Positions 52,848-64,000 of a stretch of DNA of 64,000 nucleotides are shown in pieces (positions within the stretch are counted from its first letter, which is position 1; each line of letters starts with the position of its first letter). Source of the stretch: Aphrocallistes beatrix (lineage: Eukaryota > Porifera > Hexactinellida > Sceptrulophora > Aphrocallistidae); NCBI GenBank assembly GCA_963281255.1, contig OY725498.1, positions 4,340,001 through 4,404,000 on the forward strand, given 5' to 3'. A model generated the notes under the pieces. It was not told the origin of the DNA. It saw only the letters and a list, made by a program, of their open reading frames with translations, and searched no databases. Both the position numbers and the translations under genes were made by a program.

Positions 52848-55800
52848 ATGAATGCATTACACTTTGTAGTGTCACTCTGCCTATCGTTGATACTCGTGCA
52901 TGTTGTAGTAGAAGCAGCTACTCCACCTGATGTCATATCATTGGGACTAGATAGAATCGGTTCAGTGGGTGCACAATTGAGTTGGAATGATACAACCTCC
53001 GAAACTTATGCAGTTTCCTATTGTGAGTTACCTCAATGCAATAGTTATGTTCTTTCTCCATCTCTAACTACTACGTCCTACACTCTAACTGGGTTAAGGA
53101 GTCTCTCTGATTACTCTGTGTTTGTAATTGCGACTAATGTAAACGGATCTACTAATGGAAATAGGATGAATTTAACAACTCTCCTTGAAAACGCTTTGTA
53201 TTTCATGGATAATTCTGTAAAAAGTTACTTCGCTAGTGGATCGATATTCAGAGGTCCCAATACTTATATAGCTTTCCCAGTTTACCAGTACTTTTGTGAG
53301 CCTGATTCCAGCTCTGACACCATTGAGTGGTACAATCCCAATGGAGACCTCATAGCCGAAGGATTCACTTCATCATTCTTCCACACAATTAACACTGGTA
53401 CAGGGGAGAGTACATTGAATTTGGGAAATTATGTAACAACAGAGAATGAAGGAAGAAATTTTACTTGTCGGATTAACTCCAGTGGTTTTATTCAAGATCA
53501 TTACTTCGGACTCTATTACCTCTTACCAGGTGTAATTACAGTCATAAACTACATAGGAGATCGTATTTACACAAAAAGTAATCCTCCAATCGTGAGAGAG
53601 TTTGTCCTACAGCGAGGATCATTTGATATAGACACTGATGAGTTGTATGATATTCAAACAATATATACACAAACTGATTACAATTGGATGTTCAACCCTG
53701 CATTGGTTCAACCTAATCCTGTCGATGATTCCATGTCCTTTCTCACAAATGTCCAGTTCAACAGCTCCGCTATCTGCCAACTTGGAACTTCACATTTTCA
53801 GAGTTTTTTTTTTTGTATTTCAAACAAACCATTCATACTAAGAACTACACCCAGGTCGGGTCCAAGCGGTTTACTTTTCAGTCAAGGAAGTTGCATAGAG
53901 AATAACAGTACTGCTTATGAATATAAAATTGGAGAGGGAGTTGACATAGGGGTGACATGTCCATTGTTCTATAATGCTAGCTTCCTCGATACATCTGATC
54001 TCATTCAATTAGACTATCAACTGAACCGTAATAATCCAAGAAGATTGTGGGTAAATTCAACTGCAACATTCGCCATGGTGAAGCATGACAGAGAATACGT
54101 TTGTGAAGATAAATACGGTACGAGAGCCTCGTTTAAAGCTAGAGTTGATGCCTATTCTCCCATTCAAGTGTTTGGAAACGATAGTACCATTACTCCCACT
54201 AGCAATGACACAATGTATATCGTTAATGAAGTGACACTATACTGTCTGTCTGGCAGTGACAGCAATGGAGTAGTGTGGTACAGTGATACCAATGCTAACA
54301 GCACTCTTCCACGGACATACACACCAGTGTCAGATAGTGTCACAGCTCAGCCTCACGTCTCTAACCCTAGAAGTGGAAGGAGTGACCTTGTAGTACGTTC
54401 TGATCCAACTTCCTATCTCGAAGGTTATTTCTATTGCGAAGATTCTATGGATCGAGTCATGTTCTACTCCATTTTTACTCAACAGCCAGTTGCTCCAATT
54501 GCTCAGATTAACCCTAACGCAGCTACTTTACAAATATACATAGGAGTTGATTCTCCTAACATAACATGTGGATATTCAAACTTAGCCCATCCTGCTCCTT
54601 TATCATACTGGGAAGGTACAGTGACAAACACTATTTATACCAACCAATTAACAGCAACTGACTCAGGAAGTTACACATGTATATCCTCAAATGTAGTCGG
54701 TTACACAAGTACAACAATCCTTCTAAACATTTCAAATCCTCCTCCTCCCCAAGCCATAGACCCTCCACAACCAGATTTAGGAGATATCTTCATTACAGAC
54801 ACTTTCCAATTATCATGTCAATTTGAAACCTCCTTCATACCTTTACTTTCCATACAATGGTATCACAATGACACACTTAACATGATCCCGACGACAACTA
54901 ACGTCAGCGGAAACACAACTACAAGTACACTCACAGTAACTGCTTCATCACTTTCACAAGCTGGAAACTATCATTGTGTAGCTACAGTAGGTGCTAGTAG
55001 TCCAACTAATTCCACTCCTATCTCTGTCACCATTAATCCGATAACATTACCAAATGCAATCTCCGTCACAATCGCAAGTTTTGAAATGAGAACTGCAACC
55101 ATCAGTTGGACTCCACCCCCCATTCAATTTCCATCATTGACTGAGACATACACACTGGTGTATCAGAGAGTTGGTGATAGCTCCTACCAGACTATTAACA
55201 CATCCAATTCCACCTCATTTACATTAACAGGATTGCTATTCAACAGTCAATACAGAGTATATGTCAACGCTACCAATAGATTCGGTACAACACAAGGACC
55301 TGATACTACATTCAGTACTGATCAAGTGAGGTTGTATTTCATGAGAGATGGAGATATTGTTCCGTTTGCATCAGGGTCTATCTTCAGAGGTGGATCTCAT
55401 GACATAATTATTGGAGGAGTGTTTGAGTTCTACTGTGTACCAGACAGTCCTAATCAAGTGATAACCTGGTATGCACCGAATGGTGATGTTATACCAGCTG
55501 GTCCTATACCATCAGGTCTATACCACATCCGTAATGCTAACACAGGAGAGAGTGTGTTGTATACAAATAATAGTATTACATCTAACACAGAAGGGAACAA
55601 CTTTACTTGTAGCTTTCCTCAATCTGGTCCAGTTATTGAATCAAGTTTCGGTATATACTACGTAGGACAGGATAATGATGACGTATTCGGAGTTAGACTA
55701 TATGGACCTGGAAATGTAATTTACGAGTTCGTTTACCAAATTGGGACTTTTTCTGTCGATCTTACAGCTAACTATGATATCGAATGCTTGGATCCTTCTA

Positions 55801-58800
55801 ACCAAGTGAGTCAATGGGAATTTGAACCAAATCTTGTCTCTGAGAATTTAACAACAAAGACATTCATAACTCAAGCTCAGTTCAACCCTAATGCTACATG
55901 TCAGTACATCAGTTGTAATCCATCCGTTCAGTATCCAGTATTCTATGACAAACCTTTCTTCCTACAAACCAATGTAACAGGTGGACAACCTAATTGCAGA
56001 CCGAACAACTACGTATTTGAATTCAGTTTAGGAACACCAATCGAACTCTATATCACATGTCCATTGATATTTGGTTCACGTTTTCTTGATGTAAGTGAGT
56101 TCAGTCAAATACAAAATGAATTCACTGTGGACACATCCAGGAGATTGTTCTTCAATACAACCACTCCAGCTACTCTAGCACTAGAACGAAATTTCGAATG
56201 CGAAGATACGTACGGAGATAGTGTTTCTTTTAACATTAGAATACTGGCAAGTGGACCTATCCAGCTTTTAGACAGCGAGAATTCCGATACTCCGATTATG
56301 AATGGGACTGATTTAATAGCAGGCATCGATGTTCCTAATATAATATCCTGCATAACACAAACAAGTGGAAGCTCTGCCAATTGGTTTGTAAATACTAATC
56401 CAAATCGTACTCAAAATGAACCATCCATACCTGTGAGCACTAACACAGCCGCATTTCCTTACGTCACAGACCCACGTGTTGGAAGAAGTAACCTTATCTT
56501 GAATGGAACAATTGAAAGTGAGCAACAGGGGTATTACACTTGTGTCACTAATCCTAGAATCACAGTTGGGATATTCTCACAGAATCCTGTTGCACCCAAT
56601 GCTACCATATCACCAGGTCAGACTGTGATGCAAGTGGTTATCGGTACCAATACTCCTGTACTCAATTGTGAACATAGTAACTCTCCTCATCCACTTCCAA
56701 TCTATTTCTGGACAGGTAGCATAAGCTCATCAACTGCTACTCTTGACACCAATCTCTTACTAGAATCTAACTCTGGTGAGTATACATGTACAGCTTCCAA
56801 TGTGGTAGGACTGTCTACAGACACAGTAACAATAACTGTCATACCTCCACCTCCTCAATTCAACTCCATACAACTCGTCACCACAGAAAGCATTTTCATT
56901 ACAGATTCATTCGAACTCTCTTGCCAATTCGAGACCTTCACTAACGTAACAACTAGTTTCTCTATTCAATGGTATCACAATACACTTAACGCTATTAGTT
57001 CGGCAACAACTAACACCAGCGGAAACACAGCTACAAGTACACTCACAGTAACTGCTTCATCACTTTCACAAGCTGGAGACTATCATTGTGTAGCTACAGT
57101 AGGTGCTAGTAGTCCAACTAATTCCACTCCTATCTCTGTCATTATTAATCCGATAACATTACCAAATGCAATCTCCGTCACAATCGCAAGTTTTGAAATG
57201 AGAACTGCAACTATTAGTTGGACTCCATCCATTCAATTTCCATCATTGACTGAGACATACACACTGGTGTATCAGAGAGTTGGTAATAGCTCCTACCAAA
57301 CTATTAACACATCCAATTCCACTTCATTTACATTAACAGGATTGGTAATTGACAGTCAATACAGAGTATATGTCAACGCTACCAATAGATTCGGTACAAC
57401 ACAAGGACCTGAAACTACATTCAATACTGATCAAATGAGGTTGTATTTCATGAGAGATGGAGAGATTGTTCAGTTTGCATCAGGGTCTATCTTCAGAGGT
57501 GGAATTCATAGCATAATTATTGGAGGAGTGTTTCAGTTCTACTGTGTACCAGACAGTCCTGATCAAGTGATAACCTGGTATGCACCGAATGGTGATGAAA
57601 TTCCAGCAGGTCCTATGTCATCAGGTTTATACCACATCCGTAATAATAACACAGGAGAGAGTGCGTTGTATACAAACAATTCAATTGCATCTAGTAATGA
57701 AGGAAACAACTTTACTTGTAGCTTTATTCCATCTTCTGGTACAGCTATTGAATCATATTTCGGTATATACTACGTAGGACAGGATAATGATGACGTATTC
57801 GGAGTCAGACTATATGGACCTGGAAATGTAATTTACGAGTTTGTCTACCAAGCAGGAACTTTTTCTATCGATCTTACAGCTAAATATGATATCGAATGCT
57901 TGAATCCTTCTAATCAAATGAGTCAATGGGAATTTGAACCAAATCTTGTCACTGAGAATACAACAGCGAATACACTCATAACTCAAGCTCAGTTCAACCC
58001 TAATGCTACATGTCAGTACATCAGTTGTAATCCATCTGTTCAGTATCCTGTATTCTATGACAAGCCCTTCTTCCTACAAACCAATGTAACAGGTGGACAA
58101 CCTAATTGCAGACCGAACGACTACCTATATGAATTCAGTTTAGGAACACCAATAGAGCTCTATATCACATGTCCATTGATATTCGGTTCACGCTTTCTTG
58201 ATGTAAGTGAGTTCAGCCAAATACAAAATGCATTTACTGTGGACACATCCAGGAGATTGTTCTTCAATCCAACCACTCTAGCTACTCTAGCACTAGAACG
58301 AAATTTCGTATGCGAAGACACGTACGGAGATAGTGTTTCCTTCAGTATTAGAATCCTGGCAAGTGAAGCTATACAGCTTTTAGGGAGCGAGGATTCCGAT
58401 ACTCCGATTGTGAATGGAACTGATTTAATAGGTGTCGCTATTCCTAATATCATCTATTGTATAACACAATCCAATGAGAACTCTGCCAATTGGTTAGTCG
58501 ATGCAAACCCAAATCGTAATCAAAATGAACCATCCATACCTGTTAGCAATAACACAGCCGCGTTTCCCTACGTCACAAACCCACGTGTTGGAAGAAGTAA
58601 CCTTATCTTGAATGGAACAATTGAAAGTGAAAATGAAGGATTCTATACTTGTGTCACTAATGGAATCACAGTTGGGATATTCTCACAGAATCCTGTTCCA
58701 CCCACTGCTACCATATCACCAGGTCAGACTGTGATACAAGTGGTTATCGGTACCAATACTCCTGTACTCAATTGTGAAGATGATAACTCTGCTCATCCAC

Positions 58801-61800
58801 TTCCAATCTATTTCTGGACAGGTAGCATAAGCTCACCAACTGCTACTCTTGACACCAATCTCTTACTAGAATCTAACTCTGGTGAGTATACATGTACAGC
58901 TTCCAATGTGGTAGGATTGTCTACAGACACAGTAACAATAACTGTCATACCTCCACCTCCTCAATTCAACTCCATACGATTCGTCACCACAGAAAACATT
59001 TTTATTACAGATTCATTCGAGCTATCGTGTCAATTCGAGACCTTCCCTAACGTCACAAATACGTTCTCTATTCAATGGTATCACAATACACTTAACGCTA
59101 TTAGTTCGGCAACAACTAACACCAACGGAAACACAGCTACAAGTACACTCACAGTAACTGCTTTATCACTTTCACAAGCTGGAGACTATCATTGTGTAGC
59201 TACAGTAGGTGCTAGTAGTCCAACTAATTCCACTCCTATCTCTGTCACCATTAATCCGATAACGTTACCAAATGCAATCAATGTCACGATCACAGGTCCA
59301 GAAATAAGAAATGCAACCATTAGTTGGACTCCACCCCCCATTCAATTTCCATCATTGACTGAGACATACACACTGGTGTATCAGAGAGTTGGTGATAGCT
59401 CCTACCAGACTATTAACACATCCAATTCCACCTCATTTACATTAACAGGATTGCTATTCAACAGTCAATACAGAGTATATGTCAACGCTACCAATAGATT
59501 CGGTACAACACAAGGACCTGATACTACATTCAGTACTGATCAAGTGAGGTTGTATTTCATGAGAGATGGAGAGATTGTCCAGTTTGCATCAGGGTCTATC
59601 TTCAGAGGTGGAACTCATAGCATAATTATTGGAGGAGTGTTTGAGTTCTACTGTGTACCAGACAGTCCTGATCAAGAGATAACCTGGTATGCACCGAATG
59701 GTGATGTCATTCCAGTTGATACCCAAACATCAGGTTTATACTACATTCGTAATGCTAGCACAGGAGAGAGTGTGTTGTATACAAACGAAGCAATTGTATC
59801 TAGTAATGAAGGAAACGACTTTACTTGTAGCTTTACTCCATCTTCTGGTCCAGCTATTGAATCATATTTCGGCATTTACTATGTTTGGCTCGTGTTAAGT
59901 TTCCATAACATATTCGGAGTGAGGTTATATGGACCTGATAAAGTCATTTACGAGTTCGTGTATCAGATAGGAACTATTGACTTGGATTTCTCAGCTAACT
60001 ATGATATAGAATGCTTGAATCCTTCTAACCAAATGAGTCAGTGGGAATTTGAACCAAATCTTATCTCTGAGAATGGAATAACGAATACACTCATAACTCA
60101 AGCTCAGTTCAACCCTAATGCTACATGTCAGTACATCAGTTGTAATCCATCTGTTCAGTATCCTGTATTCTCTGACAAACCTTTCTTCCTACAAACCAAT
60201 GTAACGGTTGGACAACCTAATTGCAGACCTAACAATCACGTATTTGAGTTCAATTTGGGATCACCAATCGAACTGTATATCACCTGTCCATTGATATTCA
60301 GCTCACGTTTTCTTGATGTAAGTGACATTGACGTAATACAGAATGACTTCACGGTAGACACATCCAGGAGATTGTTCTTCAATGCTACGACTAATCTTGC
60401 GACACTTAACTATGAAAGAGAGTATATCTGTGAAGATAGGTATGGAGGGAGAGTGTCGTTTAGTATTCAGGTGTTAGCGAATGATGTGATAGAGCTATTC
60501 GCTGGTGACAATTCTAATATTACAATAATGAATGGCACCCAATTAATAGCTGCTAGTATTCCAAATAGCATTTCCTGCATAACACAAACAAGTGGGAACT
60601 CTGCCAATTGGTTAGTAGATTCAAATCCGAACCGTAGTCTCAATGGACAACCAACACCAGTCAGCACTAACACAACCGCATTTCCTTACGTCACAAACCC
60701 ACGTGTTGGAAGAAGTAACCTTATCCTGAATGGAATAATTGGAAATGGAAGTGAAGGATTCTACACTTGTGTCACTAATCCTGGAATCACAGTTGGGATA
60801 TTCTCACAGAATCCTGTTCCACCCAATGCTACCATATCACCAGGTCAGACTATGATACAAGTGGTTATCGGTACCAATACTCCTGTACTCAATTGTGAAC
60901 ATAGTAACTCTCCTCATCCACTTCCAATCTATTTCTGGACAGGTAGCATAAGCTCATCAACTGATACTCTTGACACCAATCTCTTTCTAGAATCTAACTC
61001 TGGTGAGTATACATGTACAGCTTCAAATGTGGAAGGACTGTCTACAGACACAGTAACAATAACTGTCATACCTCCACCTCCTCAATTCGTTAGGATTCAA
61101 TCATTACCACAACCAAACATCTACATCAACGACACTGTAATGTTGCAATGCCAATTCTCTACTTTTCCAAACGTAACATCTACATTTGAAATTGTTTGGT
61201 ATAAAGACGGGGTAGTTGTACCTAATACTGGAAACATTACGATGACACCCCGTGATGGGAGTGGGGAGGTTACGAGTACTTTGATGTTACCAAACAGTAA
61301 AATTAATAATGAAGGGGACTACTCTTGTCAAGCTACAGTTGGAGCTAGTCAGAATTCTGTTTCAGAGAATCTGACACTCAAATTCGATCCTCTTCCAACA
61401 CCCATACATTTGCAATTAATTAGTACACACCAAACACCATATTTCACACAGGATACTCAATTGCAATGCAACTTCTCCACTGAAGCACGTTTCCAATCAC
61501 TATTGATGATTTACTGGTACCACAACAACAATACAGTAATGGATGGCGATGGAATCCAGATAACGAGAATAAATGTTGGTACAATGGAAGTAGCGAGCAC
61601 TCTAACCCTCAACAACATATCCTACATTCGGGCGGGTGATTATCATTGTGCGGGGCGAGTAGAGGGTCAGTTGAATTCCGATCAAATAAATTCGACTCTT
61701 TTCACTGTCACAGTTCTCAATCCTCCAGCACCAAGCTTAGTTGGAAATATTTATGTAACGAAACAAACTATATTCCTCAGCGATACATTCAGTATATCCT

Positions 61801-63878
61801 GTCAATTCATGACATTGGAACACTTTTTTCAGACACTTGAGATTAGTTGGTGGCATAATGGCACACTTTTACAAAATAGCCCAGCTACAGAGATCAATAC
61901 AGTTAATATTGGGAATACAAACATCAACAGTTCACTCACCATTACTGATGCACAAATGGTACAGTCAGGCATATATACATGCAGTGGTAATGTACTATCA
62001 TCCATAATATCCACAGGAAATATAACTATCATGATTTCCGCCCCTCCACTAACCACTCAATCTACCACTTCACTAACCACTCAATCTACCACTTCACTAA
62101 CCACTCAACCGATACCAGTTGAATCTGATTACGTGCCAATAATCGCCGGGGCTCTTATCGCCATCCTTTTCATCATTGTTGTGATTCTGGTCGTATTATT
62201 AATACTAATAATAATCTGCAGAAGTAGATCGAAGAAAAGGGCTAAAGAGAACCTACCAGACATTCTACTCAGGAGAGACAAAAGAAAAAGAACTAGAAGC
62301 ACTGCAAGTGAAAAACAACTCGTCACTCCAACTGCTAGCTTAGGATTGGATATTACTTATATTCATGACAACAAGAATTTCCAGGAAGACACACCGGCAA
62401 CCACTACGTTTAGAGGATCAGGCTATCAAGAGACAGGATTAAACGGGGCTGAACCTTTGTACGAAGACTTTGCCTTTGAGAAGTACAACATTCCACTCGC
62501 GATATTCCCACAGAAAGTACTCGAGTACCATTTAGCAAACAATGCAGAATTTGACAGGCAATATTCAACTTTCAGAAAAACTTTCATACATGATGTTAGT
62601 ACTGGTTCGCATATAAACAACAAACCGAAGAATCGATTTGCTAATATCATCCCTTATGAACATTCTAGAGTTAGATTGACTTTCACAGGAGAACATAGCT
62701 CAGATTACATCAACGCGTGCTACGTAGATGGCTACCACCGTAAACAAACTTATATCGCATCTCAAGGACCAATGCCACATACTTTAATCGACTTCTGGAG
62801 AATGATATGGGAGAAAAATATCGACCATATTGTTGCACTCACAAAGGTAATGGAGGCTGCAAAGCGAAAATGTGAACAGTATTGGCCAGAAAATGAGACG
62901 GACATGTGTGAATTCGACATGATTCAAGTGACTTTAAAGAAGTGTGAGAGGTATACCTCGTATGATATAAGGATGATGGAGATAACACATGCAGAATATT
63001 CTGAAGCACGTACGGTGATTCAGTTCCACTACACAGTATGGCCAGACCATGGAGTTCCCATTTTCTCGAGTTCCCTTATTTCGTTCATCAACCATACGAA
63101 AGAATATAACGATCCTAAAACGGCCCGAACACCCATGCTTGTCCACTGTAGTGCAGGAGTTGGTCGCACGGGGACTTTCATAGTTCTTGACTATTTCATG
63201 GAACATCTCAAGGAGGATATTGACAAAATCAACATATATAGGCTTGTTGCTCAGCTCAGGGAGAACAGGTGTCTCATGGTTCAAACAAAGGATCAATACA
63301 TCTTCATTCACGATGCTCTCCTCGATATCATCTGTTGTAAAGATACATTCATTGCTGACCACGAATTCCAAGCCTATCTTGATAGCGCTATGATTCGCAG
63401 TCTGGAATCAATGTCGACACCTTTCGAAGACCAGTACGAGTTAATAATGAAGACAAGTCGTATCGTTGATGAGAGGGACATAGCTGAAGCTTCTGACGTC
63501 GCTAACATTATGAAAAATAGGTTCCCGAATTTCGTTCCGTTTGACTCACACCGTGTCACAGTAATCCCGGATCAAGATGGCGATAAAGATTACATCAACG
63601 CGAGCTTCGTTCATAGCTACCAAAAGCATAAGGGTTTTATAGCAGCACAAGGTCCCCTTGAACACACTATATACGACTTTTGGAAAATGGTCACTAAATA
63701 TCGTATCCAGATCATCCTAATGCTGTCGGATCTGAGTGAAGGAGGGCATGAGATGTGTGCTAAGTACTGGCCAGAGGAGGGACAAGAGATGATGGTGCAA
63801 TACCTGATAATCACCTGTGAAAAAGAAGAGGTTTTTGATGAATACATTCGAAGGAAGCTTGTGGTATCGACTCAACAG
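52848..63878 (+). CDS. Gene D: giant Ig/FN3 receptor protein tyrosine phosphatase (3' partial)
   Basis: A paralogue of gene C: one 11031-bp exon of 3677 codons, ending at ACTCAACAG|GTAGAT, the same intron site as gene C. The final D2 exon lies beyond the window. Residues 1-23 form a signal peptide, then FN3 (about 24-114) and four copies of the roughly 420-residue module at about 115, 827, 1530 and 2233. The first three are each followed by Ig, Ig and FN3; the last is followed by four Ig-like domains. A Thr/Ser stalk with an 8-residue tandem repeat (about 3068-3087) precedes the TM helix at 3096-3124. D1 starts near 3213 and is intact: KNRF, WPDHGVP (Asp3400), [10 protein letters not shown] (Cys3434). 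The first half of D2 has KNRF and YINASF. Open reading from 63879 to 63953 is intron read-through. The start ATG follows a probable UTR acceptor at 52809. Confidence 0.93.
53190..61072 (+). repeat. Gene D in-exon modular repeats (four copies)
   Basis: Modules begin at 53190, 55326, 57435 and 59544. The last two intervals are both 2109 bp (703 codons); the first is 2136 bp. Copies 2-4 share long near-identical nucleotide stretches, including the motif RLYFMRDG, FASGSIFRGG, FYCVP, WYAPNGD, FGVRLYGP, WEFEPN, CQYISCNPSVQYPVF, CRPN, LYITCPLIF and CEDTYGDSVSF. Copy 1 is diverged. Each unit ends with Ig domains and, for copies 1-3, an FN3 domain. Confidence 0.93.
62049..62108 (+). repeat. 24-bp tandem repeat in gene D stalk
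   Basis: Two and a half copies of a unit encoding Leu-Thr-Thr-Gln-Ser-Thr-Thr-Ser, between the last Ig domain and the TM helix. A Thr/Ser-rich segment here is likely O-glycosylated and is a place where length may vary between alleles. Confidence 0.92.
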
Positions 63879-64000
63879 GTAGATTATTATTTTAAAGTAC
63901 TTCTAGTGTACGATCTTATTTCCATTCGTAAACTGCATATCCGCAGGCATTGAATAAAAAAGGACATTCTTTTACGTTATTGAAAATACTTAAGTATTGG
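63879..64000 (+). other. Start of the gene D coding intron
   Basis: Begins GTAGAT directly after the CAG codon and runs off the window. The last D2 exon is expected downstream, by analogy with gene C. Confidence 0.85.

Noticed and set aside
63879-63953. Extra 25 codons after the gene D donor
   Set aside because: The gene C homologue shows the same read-through of an intron starting GTAG; the true continuation is the next exon.

Overview
The window is animal nuclear DNA: AT-rich, with intron-split genes using GT-AG (once GC-AG) junctions, many small non-coding DNA transposons and no prokaryotic gene organisation. All four recognisable protein genes lie on the + strand and encode receptor-type protein tyrosine phosphatases (RPTPs): a large adhesive ectodomain, one transmembrane helix and two cytoplasmic phosphatase domains (D1, D2). 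The ectodomains are unusually long and rich in N-glycosylation sequons. An early-branching metazoan such as a sponge is the best guess for the source, but this is inference; no species marker is present.

Layout. Gene A (1-29357, 5' end outside the window) has 53 visible exons. The first 35 each encode one fibronectin type III (FN3) repeat and are phase 1-1, followed by a TM exon and an exon-rich D1/D2; 4358 residues are visible. Gene B (30633-39933) is a complete 26-exon, 1364-residue paralogue: a two-exon signal peptide, six FN3 exons matching the 3' FN3 classes of gene A, TM, D1 and D2. A degenerate tRNA-Leu(UAG)-like sequence follows on the minus strand (40457-40539). Gene C (42268-49977, 2403 residues) and gene D (52848-63878, 3' end outside) are a second RPTP type. 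Almost the whole protein is in one giant exon (6849 bp and 11031 bp), with a single coding intron at the same site in D2. Their ectodomains combine Ig-like and FN3 domains with a roughly 420-residue cysteine-containing module found twice in C and four times in D.

How it fits together. The locus is a tandem RPTP cluster that has grown at several scales: single FN3 exons, multi-exon blocks, 703-codon modules within one exon, and whole genes. The products should sit in the plasma membrane, bind extracellular or cell-surface ligands and dephosphorylate phosphotyrosine inside. Catalytic motifs are intact in D1 of A, C and D. D1 of gene B has lost the WPD-loop aspartate, and the visible D2 domains of A, B and C also lack it, which suggests regulatory or substrate-binding roles there. 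Introns and intergenic DNA hold pogo/Tigger-like, hAT-like and mariner-like non-autonomous elements, a 0.5-kb repeat family (R1), foldback elements and nested insertions. Several insertions are confirmed by empty sites in paralogous introns. No transposase gene, CRISPR array or rRNA was seen.
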